In this document: piece by piece, positions 1 to 7,651 of the stretch | Layout: every line of letters begins with the position of its first letter | Numbering within the stretch: position 1 is the first letter of the stretch | From: Fimousia sp045616445 | GTDB taxonomy: Bacteria; Bacillota; Clostridia; Lachnospirales; Lachnospiraceae | Assembly (NCBI GenBank): GCA_045616445.1 | Contig: JAZLGR010000012.1 | Coordinates: 35,714-99,713 of the forward strand | Direction: 5' to 3' | DNA length: 64,000 nt | The notes under the pieces: model-generated | What the model was told of the DNA's origin: nothing | Databases searched by the model: none | The model's input: only the letters and a program-made list of their open reading frames with translations | Program-made: the position numbers and the translations under genes

Positions 1-634
1 ATCTTTTGCAGCTGCTGAAGGTGCTATCGGTATCGCTGAAAAAGCTAACAAAGTTCGTCAGAAACCATTAAGAGTTATCTTAAACGGTTTAGGAAAAGAC
101 GCTGCTCAGATCATTTCCCGTATCAACGGTTTCACATACGTTGAAACAGAAATGGATTACTACACAGGAGAAGTTAAAGAAGTATTCCGTAAAGCTTACT
201 CCGAAGGTTTAAGAGCTAAAGTTAACTGCTACGGTGCTAATGATGTAACAGAAGGTGTTGCAATCATGCACAAAGAAAAAGTTGACGTTTCCATCACAGG
301 TAACTCCACAAACCCAACACGTTTCCAGCATCCTGTAGCAGGTACATACAAAAAAGAATGTATCGAACAGGGTAAGAAATACTTCTCCGTAGCATCTGGT
401 GGTGGTACAGGTCGTACATTACATCCAGATAACATGGCTGCAGGTCCAGCTTCCTACGGTATGACAGATACAATGGGTCGTATGCACAGTGACGCTCAGT
501 TCGCTGGTTCTTCCTCCGTACCTGCTCACGTAGAAATGATGGGTCTCATCGGTGCTGGTAACAACCCAATGGTTGGTATGACAGTAGCAGTTGCTGTATC
601 CATTCAGGAAGCAGCAGACGCTGGTAAATTCTAA
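1..634 (+). CDS. GGGtGRT family protein, 5'-truncated by window edge
   Basis: The reading frame is open from base 2, so the gene starts before the window; about 210 C-terminal residues are visible. The segment SGGGTGRTLHPDNMA is the motif for which the GGGtGRT protein family of gut Firmicutes is named; the family has no established function. The visible part is soluble, with no membrane segment or signal. Codon use is strongly biased (GGT, GCT, TTA, AAA), as in ilvC further on, which suggests high expression. An internal ATG at 152 is not the start because the coding pattern and family similarity continue upstream. A strong terminator follows directly, so this is the end of its transcript. 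Confidence 0.85.
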   Translation, partial: SFAAAEGAIGIAEKANKVRQKPLRVILNGLGKDAAQIISRINGFTYVETEMDYYTGEVKEVFRKAYSEGLRAKVNCYGANDVTEGVAIMHKEKVDVSITGNSTNPTRFQHPVAGTYKKECIEQGKKYFSVASGGGTGRTLHPDNMAAGPASYGMTDTMGRMHSDAQFAGSSSVPAHVEMMGLIGAGNNPMVGMTVAVAVSIQEAADAGKF

Positions 635-668
635 TAATCATTAGAATCTAACACTTATAAAGAAATTC

Positions 669-703
669 AAGAGCTTATGTCTTCGGGCATAAGCTCTTTT
701 TGT
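669..703 (+). terminator. Intrinsic terminator after the GGGtGRT gene
   Basis: AAGAGCTTATGTC pairs with GGCATAAGCTCTT around a TTCG loop (one G-T pair) and is followed by a run of T. It separates the GGGtGRT gene from the kinase unit. Confidence 0.9.
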
Positions 704-711
704 ATTCATTT

Positions 712-741
712 TTTACAAAATCGAGTTAGGAATGATATAAT
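712..741 (+). promoter_or_regulatory. Promoter of the kinase unit
   Basis: TTTACA and TATAAT are 18 bases apart and lie 30 bases before the start codon at 771, just after the upstream terminator. Sigma-A-like by inspection only. Confidence 0.6.
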
Positions 742-770
742 ATAGTTACTATAATCTTCGGGAGACACAT

Positions 771-1985
771 ATGGTACATTGGGATACATTTAATCCGGAA
801 AACAGCATAAAGGACTTCGAGTTTACTAAACGGGCAGTTTCAGGAATCAGACAGGTGGCTGCAAGGGAGAACTTCGAGGAATATGACGGCATGGAGATCT
901 TCGAATACCTGAAGAATGAGATTGCCCTGGTCTGCTTTGGCGACTATCTGAAACGTTTTTTATACGAACAGACCGGGATGGAGGTTGGATTCGATGAAAT
1001 ATCAGAGGGTGACTACATCTATTTGATTCAGGAATCATTTGAACGCAACCATGCGCCATTTTCCAGACAGAAGATCGAAGAAAATGAACGAAGAAAGATC
1101 AGAAAGTGGTTAAAAGCGGATACCGTTGCTCGGAATACCATATTTATCCTTGGATTTGGACTTTCCATGACAGAAAAAGAAGTGAATCTTTTCCTTACGA
1201 AGGTATTAATGGAAGAGGGAATCCGTATGACTTCTCCATGGGAAGTCATCAGCTGGTATTGTTTTCATAATCAGATGCCTTACCGACAGGCGGCAGAATT
1301 ATGGAAGTATTATAATGAGGGTAAGCGATTCATCTCATACAAGACAAACTGGAGTCATGTCAGTGACATTCTTCCGCTTCATCTGACCTCGAAAGAGTCA
1401 TTAAAAGAGTATCTTATGTATCTCAAGTACGACTACAAGGATCAGAATGTGGATGATCTAGGCTACGAGACATTTGCCTGTCTGTATCAGAGATGTAAGG
1501 TCGTCATCGCGGACCTTTATAATGAACAGGAGAGCTTCACTGATGGAAGCAAAGACTGGGAACCGGGCCGGGTGAAGGACAGTGACGTAGAACATGTGCT
1601 TTGCAGCGGCATTCCTTATAATCAGACGGGAAACCTGGAACGGGCAACCAGATCCACACTGAATAAGCATATCTCCACCAAAAGAATGAGCAGACAGAGG
1701 ATCAGCAATCTGCTGAAGAAGAAATTTCCGGTGGAGAGATTTGACCTGATTACCTTATTATTCCTGATCCATTCCCAGCAGGAGCCAGATAATCCGGAGC
1801 AGAGACTGCTTGATTTTATCGATGAAACCAATGAAATCTTAAAAGGATGTGAGATGATGGAACTATATCCGGTCAATGCCTATGAGGCCTTTATTATGAT
1901 GTGTCTGCTATCCATCGATCCACTCTGTACCTACAGTGAAGTGTGGGAATTATCCTATGAAAAGGAGGATGGGATGTTATGGTAA
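771..1985 (+). CDS. Unknown 404-residue protein, partner of membrane Ser/Thr kinase
   Basis: I cannot assign a named family. The protein is predicted soluble, charged and helical, with no signal peptide or membrane segment. Around residues 100-180 it has the pattern RKIRKWL, then a short helical hairpin, then a stretch containing WEVISWYCFHNQM. This resembles a helical N-terminal module I associate with uncharacterised Firmicutes proteins encoded near kinases, but that is recollection and not a search result. A second helical part (residues 280-404) contains a basic RQRISNLLKKKF helix. The gene overlaps the kinase gene by seven bases, so the two are translationally coupled. It is a likely substrate or effector of the kinase; this is inference from context only. 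Confidence 0.6.
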   Translation: MVHWDTFNPENSIKDFEFTKRAVSGIRQVAARENFEEYDGMEIFEYLKNEIALVCFGDYLKRFLYEQTGMEVGFDEISEGDYIYLIQESFERNHAPFSRQKIEENERRKIRKWLKADTVARNTIFILGFGLSMTEKEVNLFLTKVLMEEGIRMTSPWEVISWYCFHNQMPYRQAAELWKYYNEGKRFISYKTNWSHVSDILPLHLTSKESLKEYLMYLKYDYKDQNVDDLGYETFACLYQRCKVVIADLYNEQESFTDGSKDWEPGRVKDSDVEHVLCSGIPYNQTGNLERATRSTLNKHISTKRMSRQRISNLLKKKFPVERFDLITLLFLIHSQQEPDNPEQRLLDFIDETNEILKGCEMMELYPVNAYEAFIMMCLLSIDPLCTYSEVWELSYEKEDGMLW

Positions 1986-3580
1986 TAGAACGGGACAGTA
2001 TCATCCTGCCATTTGCTGAATACGAACTGGGAGAATTCCTGGGATCCGGCTCATATGGATCGGTCTTTGAGATGAATCATCCGGAGCGAGGAGAGTATGC
2101 AGTTAAGATTCTGGACTTTTCCAAGGAGAATCTGGACAGTCTCATCGCTTATGAGACGAAATTAGAGCAGATCATCGGCATGTCAGGCAATCCTTACTTT
2201 GTGAATGTATATGAATACGAGACGGTAGAGCTTGATACCTGCTACCGTTGCTTTGTGCGCATGGAGCTTTTGCGCTCTTTTGTGGATGTCTATGATTACA
2301 GAGAGCTTACAGAAGAAGACATTATCGCCATTGCCATCAATCTCTGTGACGCCCTTGCAGTCTGTGAGCAGAAGGGAATTATCCACCGGGATTTGAAACC
2401 AGGCAATATCTTAGTGGATCAGGATGGAACCTGCAAACTGGCTGATTTTGACGCCATGAAGAATTCCGAGGATCTCGACAATCAAAATGACATCAAGGGA
2501 ACACCGGCCTATATGGCACCGGAACTGTTCCATGGAAGAGAATATGACCACAGGGTTGATATTTACGCCCTGGGGATGATCCTATATATCCTGTTGAATG
2601 ACGGCAGAGAGCCTTTCATCAATCTGAATCAGAAGTTTTATCTGAAAAAAGACCGGGAAGCTGCCTTTCATCAGCGCATGGAGGGCAATGCACCCGTAAG
2701 TCCTGCCCATGCATCGGAAAAACTGGCAAAGATCATTCAGAAGGCACTTGCATTTGATCCAAAGGATCGATATAAAAACATCGGGCAGATGAAATTAGAT
2801 TTACAGCGGCTTTCTGGCGAAGAAAAACGGTCAAAGAAAGGCCTTCTCATCGCAGTGATTCCTGTATTACTGCTGATTACACTGGGTTTTGGCCATCTTC
2901 ATCATAAACCGGAAACGGACTATACACCAATTCAAAAAGCAGGTGTACTTAAGGTTGCTGTAGTCAATGGTGATCATTCCCGATACAAACGCTCCACCGT
3001 GGAGGCAGTGTGTGAAGAACTGGGCCTTTCCTGCGAAATCATCAATATTGATCAGGATGAACGATATGATATTGTGAAGGAGCAGGAAGCGGACTGTATG
3101 TTCGGATCGATCAATGATGGATCCGGTTTATCCTTCTCTGCTGTGGTTTTCCGCTCAGATCTTAAGCTGGTGATGAAGCGCACAGATAAAGAAACCTACA
3201 TGGATGATATTGCCTATCACAACAATATCTATGAAGCGATGAAAGACAAAAGCTTTGCGTTAAAAAGGGGTTCCAAAGCATATTCCTTCTATGAGAATGT
3301 GGAGGAGTGGAAGGAGTCAGAAATTCATATTGTGGATACCTCCAAAGCTGCCCAGCAAATGGTCAGCGATCACAAAGCAGATCTTACCATTCTGAATGTG
3401 AAGAATAAGGTCAGATATAACAATTTAACTTCCATTAGTGTCAGAGATCTCCATTTCCAGACAGCGTTTGGCTGTGAAGGAGACGGCGAACTCCTTGAAA
3501 AGATCAATCAGGCCATTGAAAATCTCTCAGATGATGGTACCCTTGACCGTATTGCAAAGGAAAATGGTCTTGACAGATAA
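1979..3580 (+). CDS. Membrane Ser/Thr protein kinase with extracellular solute-binding-like domain
   Basis: Residues 10-280 form a Hanks-type kinase: glycine loop GSGSYGSV, lysine in YAVKIL, catalytic HRDLKPGN and APE in YMAPEL. The usual DFG reads DFD (LADFDAMK); the metal-binding Asp is kept. A basic stretch and one membrane segment (about 286-305) follow. Residues 310-533 resemble a family 3 extracellular solute-binding protein: the entry GVLKVAVVNGD and the closing pattern INQAIENLSDDGTLDRIA are typical. Typical bacterial receptor kinases carry PASTA or other repeats instead. A small ligand probably signals through the kinase to the coupled upstream protein. The start at 1979 has GGAGG ten bases upstream. 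Transcription probably ends before or within the riboswitch region that follows. Confidence 0.85.
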   Translation: MVIERDSIILPFAEYELGEFLGSGSYGSVFEMNHPERGEYAVKILDFSKENLDSLIAYETKLEQIIGMSGNPYFVNVYEYETVELDTCYRCFVRMELLRSFVDVYDYRELTEEDIIAIAINLCDALAVCEQKGIIHRDLKPGNILVDQDGTCKLADFDAMKNSEDLDNQNDIKGTPAYMAPELFHGREYDHRVDIYALGMILYILLNDGREPFINLNQKFYLKKDREAAFHQRMEGNAPVSPAHASEKLAKIIQKALAFDPKDRYKNIGQMKLDLQRLSGEEKRSKKGLLIAVIPVLLLITLGFGHLHHKPETDYTPIQKAGVLKVAVVNGDHSRYKRSTVEAVCEELGLSCEIINIDQDERYDIVKEQEADCMFGSINDGSGLSFSAVVFRSDLKLVMKRTDKETYMDDIAYHNNIYEAMKDKSFALKRGSKAYSFYENVEEWKESEIHIVDTSKAAQQMVSDHKADLTILNVKNKVRYNNLTSISVRDLHFQTAFGCEGDGELLEKINQAIENLSDDGTLDRIAKENGLDR

Positions 3581-3600
3581 GAAGTGTACACGGATAATGA

Positions 3601-3772
3601 GTATATGCATATTTCATGGTTGCTTCTAACGAAGCATGAAACTGGAATCAGGTGCAAATCCTGAACGGTCCCGCCGCCGTGAAAGGTTTTCGAAGCATTT
3701 GCCACTGGGTAACTGGGAAGGCGCTAAGATGATACCTTGAGTCGGAATACTTGCCATGATCTGAGGATATAC
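3601..3772 (+). promoter_or_regulatory. Cobalamin (B12) riboswitch
   Basis: The region has the conserved core of the cobalamin riboswitch: GGTGCAAATCCTGAACGG, then CCCGCCGCCGTGA, GCCACTG, GGGAAGGCGC, and the B12-box-like GTCGGAATACTTGCC. Terminal sequences pair (GTATAT with ATATAC, TCATGG with CCATGA) to close stem P1. The expression platform is not clear: a T-rich tract follows at about 3823-3835 but I do not see a strong hairpin just before it. It lies 150 bases upstream of the lipoprotein gene and should switch the whole 3922-10405 unit off when cobalamin is plentiful. Confidence 0.93.
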
Positions 3773-3879
3773 TCTACGATGTATGGAGTCGTTCTATGGG
3801 AAATGTGATTTCTAAGTGCGGGTTTTCTTTTTGTGCTTATTTTTAGAACAATTCTATACAATTTAATCTATAGATTCGG

Positions 3880-3885
3880 TATAAT
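3880..3885 (+). promoter_or_regulatory. Possible -10 element between riboswitch and lipoprotein gene
   Basis: A perfect TATAAT sits 37 bases before the lipoprotein start codon, but the -35 region (near TACAAT) is weak. If real, it would be an internal promoter that escapes the riboswitch. Confidence 0.3.
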
Positions 3886-3920
3886 AGTCCTCAGAAATAT
3901 GAAATCTGGAGGACTATTTT
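3886..3920 (+). promoter_or_regulatory. Hairpin sequestering the ribosome site of the lipoprotein gene
   Basis: AGTCCTCAGA pairs with TCTGGAGGACT (one bulged G) and is followed by ATTTTT. The 3' arm contains the GGAGG ribosome site of the gene at 3922. It could act as a terminator or as a translation block for the B12 riboswitch output. Confidence 0.55.
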
Positions 3921-3921
3921 T

Positions 3922-4650
3922 ATGTTTAAAATGATGAAGAAGAATATAATAATTGCTTTGCTGACCATTATGATGGCAATGAGCCTGATCTCCTGTGGCG
4001 CGAAGGAAGATGGTGTGGCAGAAGCAACCACCGAGGCTGCAACGGAAGCAGCTACAGAAGCAGTGGATGAGACAAACACTGAGGCTGCAACGGAAGCGGT
4101 AACAGAAAACAATAAAGCAGAGGTTACCGAAGAAGCAACAACAGAAAGCAAAGAAGAAAAGACAGAGTCCACGACAGAGGCGACAACTGAGAAATCAGCC
4201 GAGAAAAAGAACGAGAAAAAGACTAAGAATAAGTCGAAAAAAGAAGTTTACGCTAAAAAGAAGGACAAAAAACCAGGTAAAAAAGAAACCAAGAAGGAGA
4301 TGCAGGTCAGCTGCATGATCGAATGTAAGACGGTTTTGAAGAATAAGGACAGTTTAGAGTCCAACTATAAGGTGCCATCGAATGGCATTATCAAAGGAAA
4401 GAAGAATTACACCATCAAAGATGGAGATACAGTGTTAGATGTATTAAAGCGTACCGGTGTATCCATCGATGTGGAAGGTGGCGACTATGTGGCAGGCATC
4501 GACGGATTATATGAGTTTGACTGTGGTAAGAACAGCGGTTGGATGTACTCTGTCAATGGAAGTTTTCCGAATGTTAGTGCCAGAGATTACAAGTTAAAGA
4601 ACGGTGACCGTATCAGATGGAGTTATACCTGCAATTATGGAGATTTATAA
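3922..4650 (+). CDS. Lipoprotein with transcobalamin-like C-terminal (DUF4430) domain
   Basis: The N-terminus is a lipoprotein signal with the lipobox SLISC followed by G, so the mature protein should be anchored outside the membrane. Residues 27-75 are Ala/Thr/Glu repeats (ATTEAATEAATEA) and 76-120 are Lys-rich; together they look like a wall-spanning linker. Residues 125-242 match the DUF4430 family, which is homologous to the C-terminal beta domain of transcobalamin and intrinsic factor: NSGWMYSVNGSFPNVSARDY, then GDRIRWSYTCNYG. It is the first gene after the B12 riboswitch and overlaps the ECF T-component gene. I infer that it captures corrinoid, or docks a corrinoid-loaded partner, at the transporter. 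The Ala/Thr/Glu repeat may vary in copy number. Confidence 0.85.
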   Translation: MFKMMKKNIIIALLTIMMAMSLISCGAKEDGVAEATTEAATEAATEAVDETNTEAATEAVTENNKAEVTEEATTESKEEKTESTTEATTEKSAEKKNEKKTKNKSKKEVYAKKKDKKPGKKETKKEMQVSCMIECKTVLKNKDSLESNYKVPSNGIIKGKKNYTIKDGDTVLDVLKRTGVSIDVEGGDYVAGIDGLYEFDCGKNSGWMYSVNGSFPNVSARDYKLKNGDRIRWSYTCNYGDL

Positions 4651-5485
4651 TACAACAATGTGGAACCCATTCAAGCGCTCCCATCCGGTTGTGATCCTGG
4701 CATACTTTGTGGCATTGCTATTCTTTTGTGGAACACTGAAGCATCCATATCTTACTGGAATACTTACAGTTAGCTTACTGATGCTGGTATTCTGGCATGT
4801 CAGAAGGCCAAAACCCATGATCTCTTATCTATTGTTATGGCTGATCATCGGATGCTCCAATCCACTCTTTGTATACAGGGGAGACACAGTGCTATTTCAG
4901 ATTGGTGGGATGACATGTACTCTAGAGGCATTATTGTATGGTCTTTGTAATGGTGCATTGTTGATGGATATGGTACTGCTTTTTTCGTTATTTCAGCGCT
5001 ACTTTGGCCGAGAGCATTGGATCTACCTTTTTGGGAATATCGCTCCTAAGATCGGTGTTCTATTTTCCATGAGTTTATCCTTTTTTCCGAAATTTCAAAA
5101 GCATGGAAAAGAGCTTTATGAGATACAAAAACAACTGTTTACCCAGAGTGCGGTGAGGAGAGCGCTTAAGGTTTTTAACATGGAGACAACCTGGGCATTT
5201 GAATCCTCTGTGGATACATTAGATTCCATGAATGCAAGGGGCTTTGGCATCGGGAGAAGAAGCCATTTTCATCTCTTTTCCTTTGAACGGATGGATGGGA
5301 TTCATCTGATAGAGGTATTGGCCTTATTCGGACTCAATCTTTTCCTCATACAAACAAAGTATCATAAGTTTTACTTTTACCCATATATTGCATTCACACC
5401 ATGGAACATGTCAGATTTCCTGGCCATCTTGTTACTTGGCCTGCTGGTGATTCTGCCATTTTTGTGGAGATATAAACATGATTAA
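4637..5485 (+). CDS. ECF transporter T component (EcfT/CbiQ family)
   Basis: This is the membrane coupling subunit of an energy-coupling factor importer. It has several hydrophobic segments (about residues 15-120 and 215-275) and the coupling signature NARGFG in a cytoplasmic helix (LDSMNARGFGIG), which contacts the ATPase. The length of about 282 residues is normal. The start is uncertain: ATG 4637, GTG 4604 and ATG 4658 are all in frame; the first two overlap the lipoprotein gene, implying coupling. It ends inside the ATPase gene by an eight-base overlap. The riboswitch and neighbours suggest a dedicated corrinoid importer. Confidence 0.88.
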   Translation: MEIYNTTMWNPFKRSHPVVILAYFVALLFFCGTLKHPYLTGILTVSLLMLVFWHVRRPKPMISYLLLWLIIGCSNPLFVYRGDTVLFQIGGMTCTLEALLYGLCNGALLMDMVLLFSLFQRYFGREHWIYLFGNIAPKIGVLFSMSLSFFPKFQKHGKELYEIQKQLFTQSAVRRALKVFNMETTWAFESSVDTLDSMNARGFGIGRRSHFHLFSFERMDGIHLIEVLALFGLNLFLIQTKYHKFYFYPYIAFTPWNMSDFLAILLLGLLVILPFLWRYKHD

Positions 5486-7031
5486 GATCCATGACTTGTC
5501 TTTTCGCTACCCGTTAAGCGGCAAAAAGGCATTGGAACAGATACAATTACATATTAAACCAGGGACATTGACCCTGCTTACCGGTCCCAGTGGATGTGGT
5601 AAGACAACATTGCTTCGTCATATGAAGCGGGAACTGCTGCCGGCAGGACATCGACAGGGTAATGTCACCTATCAGGATACCCGGATTCAGGATCTGGATC
5701 CATATACATCCGTATCAGAAATCGGTTTTCTCATGCAGGATCCATCTGCACAGATTTTGATGGATACAGTATGGCATGAACTTGCCTTTGGCATGGAAAA
5801 TCTGGGCAAATCCTTATCCTACATGAAACGCACTGTGGCGGAGGTAGTTAATTACTTTAACTTACACCCTGTGTATGACAAAAATCCGCAGGAATTGTCC
5901 GGAGGAGAGCAGCAGATCGTAAATCTGGCTTCCATCATGACGCTTCGTCCGAAGGTATTGCTCCTAGATGAGCCTACTGCCATGCTAGACCCGGTGGCGA
6001 GACACAACTTTATCCATCTCCTCCTTCGATTAAAAGAAGAATATGCCATGACCATCGTCATGGTTGCCCATAATTTAGAAGATATTTTTGATGCTGCAGA
6101 TTCCATTCTGTATATGGAAGCAGGAAAAATCCAATATGAAGGCAGTCCGTTAGACTATGCCAACTATATCGTGACTGAGAAAGCACCGTATCAGCTGATG
6201 CTTCCTGAAAAGCTTCGTGTGATGGCAGCACTTCATAAAAAACTGACAACAGACGGGACAAAAATACGAAGTGCCATCAGAGAGAGTCGCTACCATGTCC
6301 TGAATCAGGAAACCCATGGAGGCAGCACAGTGCTTCGGATAGGCCATCTGTATTGTTCTTATGGCAGTCACGAAGTGCTGAAAAACCTGAATTTAGATGT
6401 AAAAAGTGAGGAAGTACTCACAATATGTGGCGCTAATGGCAGTGGGAAGTCAACATTTTTAAAATGTCTCATGAAAGAACGGCCATGTTCAGGAAAAATC
6501 AGGACAAAAAAGGGAATGAGATACCTTCCACAGGATCCAACCTTGCTCTTTGTGAAGGATACCCTGGCAGAAGATCTATCAGAAACAGGGGAAGATCAGC
6601 CAGAATATATGAATCAACTCATTGATGCATTCGATCTTGGGGAATATCTGGATACCCATCCATATGACTTAAGCGGTGGTCTTAGGCAGATGGCAGCCCT
6701 TGCCAAGGTGCTCCTGACCAGACCGGAGATCCTACTGCTTGATGAACCGACTAAAGGGATGGACAGGCTCCATGTGAAGTGCTTTGCATCTATGCTTCGC
6801 AGACTTGCCAAAGAAGGTCTGACAGTCCTTTGTGTGACCCATGACCTGGAGTTTGCAGCAATGGTAAGTGACCGCATCGGCATGATGTTTGACGGCAGAT
6901 TGGAAGGACTCGATCATCCGGATACCTTTCTCCTTGATAACTATTTCTATACGACCTGCTGCGCGAAGCTTACAAGTGGGTTAGAACACCCGGCGACGCT
7001 GCCTGAAAGAATGGTGGTGGAAGATGAGTAA
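5478..7031 (+). CDS. ECF transporter ATPase, two ABC domains fused
   Basis: A 517-residue protein with two complete ABC domains. The first has Walker A GPSGCGKTT, Q-loop FLMQDPS, signature LSGGEQQ and Walker B VLLLDEP. The second (from about residue 285) has GANGSGKST, QDPT, LSGGLRQ and ILLLDEP. Many ECF systems use separate EcfA and EcfA' subunits; here they are one chain. Both halves keep all catalytic motifs. It powers uptake through the adjacent T and S components. Start and stop codons overlap both neighbours, so the three subunits are made together under the B12 riboswitch. Confidence 0.93.
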   Translation: MIKIHDLSFRYPLSGKKALEQIQLHIKPGTLTLLTGPSGCGKTTLLRHMKRELLPAGHRQGNVTYQDTRIQDLDPYTSVSEIGFLMQDPSAQILMDTVWHELAFGMENLGKSLSYMKRTVAEVVNYFNLHPVYDKNPQELSGGEQQIVNLASIMTLRPKVLLLDEPTAMLDPVARHNFIHLLLRLKEEYAMTIVMVAHNLEDIFDAADSILYMEAGKIQYEGSPLDYANYIVTEKAPYQLMLPEKLRVMAALHKKLTTDGTKIRSAIRESRYHVLNQETHGGSTVLRIGHLYCSYGSHEVLKNLNLDVKSEEVLTICGANGSGKSTFLKCLMKERPCSGKIRTKKGMRYLPQDPTLLFVKDTLAEDLSETGEDQPEYMNQLIDAFDLGEYLDTHPYDLSGGLRQMAALAKVLLTRPEILLLDEPTKGMDRLHVKCFASMLRRLAKEGLTVLCVTHDLEFAAMVSDRIGMMFDGRLEGLDHPDTFLLDNYFYTTCCAKLTSGLEHPATLPERMVVEDE

Positions 7032-7644
7032 AAGTATCGTTCTGATTGCACTTTTATCCTGTGTTCCTTACTACTTTAAATATGAAAAGAGACGTCCGCA
7101 GACAAGGGAGACCGTTGTGCTTGCTGTTATGATCACCCTGACGGTGACGGGGAGACTGATCTTTGCCATTACACCGTCCTTTAAACCGGTGGCAGCCATA
7201 GTAATCATCTGTGGCATGGCATTTGGCAGTGAATCCGGCTTTGTGTGTGGCTCTATGGCTGCATTCTTATCCAACTTTTTCTTTGGACAAGGTCCATGGA
7301 CCCCGTTTCAGATGGTGGCTACAGGACTGATCGGTGCATTGGCTGGGCTCTGCAACAAAAAAGGATGGCTTGCAAGATACCGTCCATTGCAGATTTTCTT
7401 TGGGATTGCTGCTGGAATCTTCTATTCTATGGTGATGGATATCTGGACATCCATCGGATACGGGGACGCTTTCCTGTGGGGACGCTACATCGCAACCTGC
7501 ATCACGTCCATTCCAACAACGATCATTTACTGTGTGTCCAATGTGGTATTTCTCCTCGTTCTGACACCGGTATTCATGAAGAAATTGACACGTGTGAAAT
7601 ACAAATACGGTTTTTATAAAGATATTGAAGAAATCAAGAGGTGA
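7024..7644 (+). CDS. ECF transporter S component, probably corrinoid-specific (CbrT-like)
   Basis: A 206-residue membrane protein with about six hydrophobic segments and the ECF substrate-binding subunit pattern GMAFGSESGFVCGSMAAFLS followed by GQGPWTPFQM. It overlaps the ATPase gene by eight bases. S components define substrate. No motif I can read proves cobalamin, but the B12 riboswitch, the DUF4430 lipoprotein and the methionine synthase genes in the same window favour a corrinoid. CbrT of lactobacilli is the known cobalamin ECF S subunit; similarity to it is my inference. A cobalt transporter is less likely because CbiM and CbiN-type proteins, with their His-rich N-terminus, are absent. 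Confidence 0.85.
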   Translation: MSKSIVLIALLSCVPYYFKYEKRRPQTRETVVLAVMITLTVTGRLIFAITPSFKPVAAIVIICGMAFGSESGFVCGSMAAFLSNFFFGQGPWTPFQMVATGLIGALAGLCNKKGWLARYRPLQIFFGIAAGIFYSMVMDIWTSIGYGDAFLWGRYIATCITSIPTTIIYCVSNVVFLLVLTPVFMKKLTRVKYKYGFYKDIEEIKR

Positions 7645-7651
7645 GAAACAG

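Noticed and set aside
152..634. ATG at 152 as start of the first gene
   Set aside because: The frame is open to base 2 with continuous coding bias and family-like sequence, so the gene is truncated by the window.
4637..7644. Cobalt (CbiMNQO) transporter reading
   Set aside because: No CbiM or CbiN; the S component has the generic ECF S pattern and the unit carries DUF4430 proteins.
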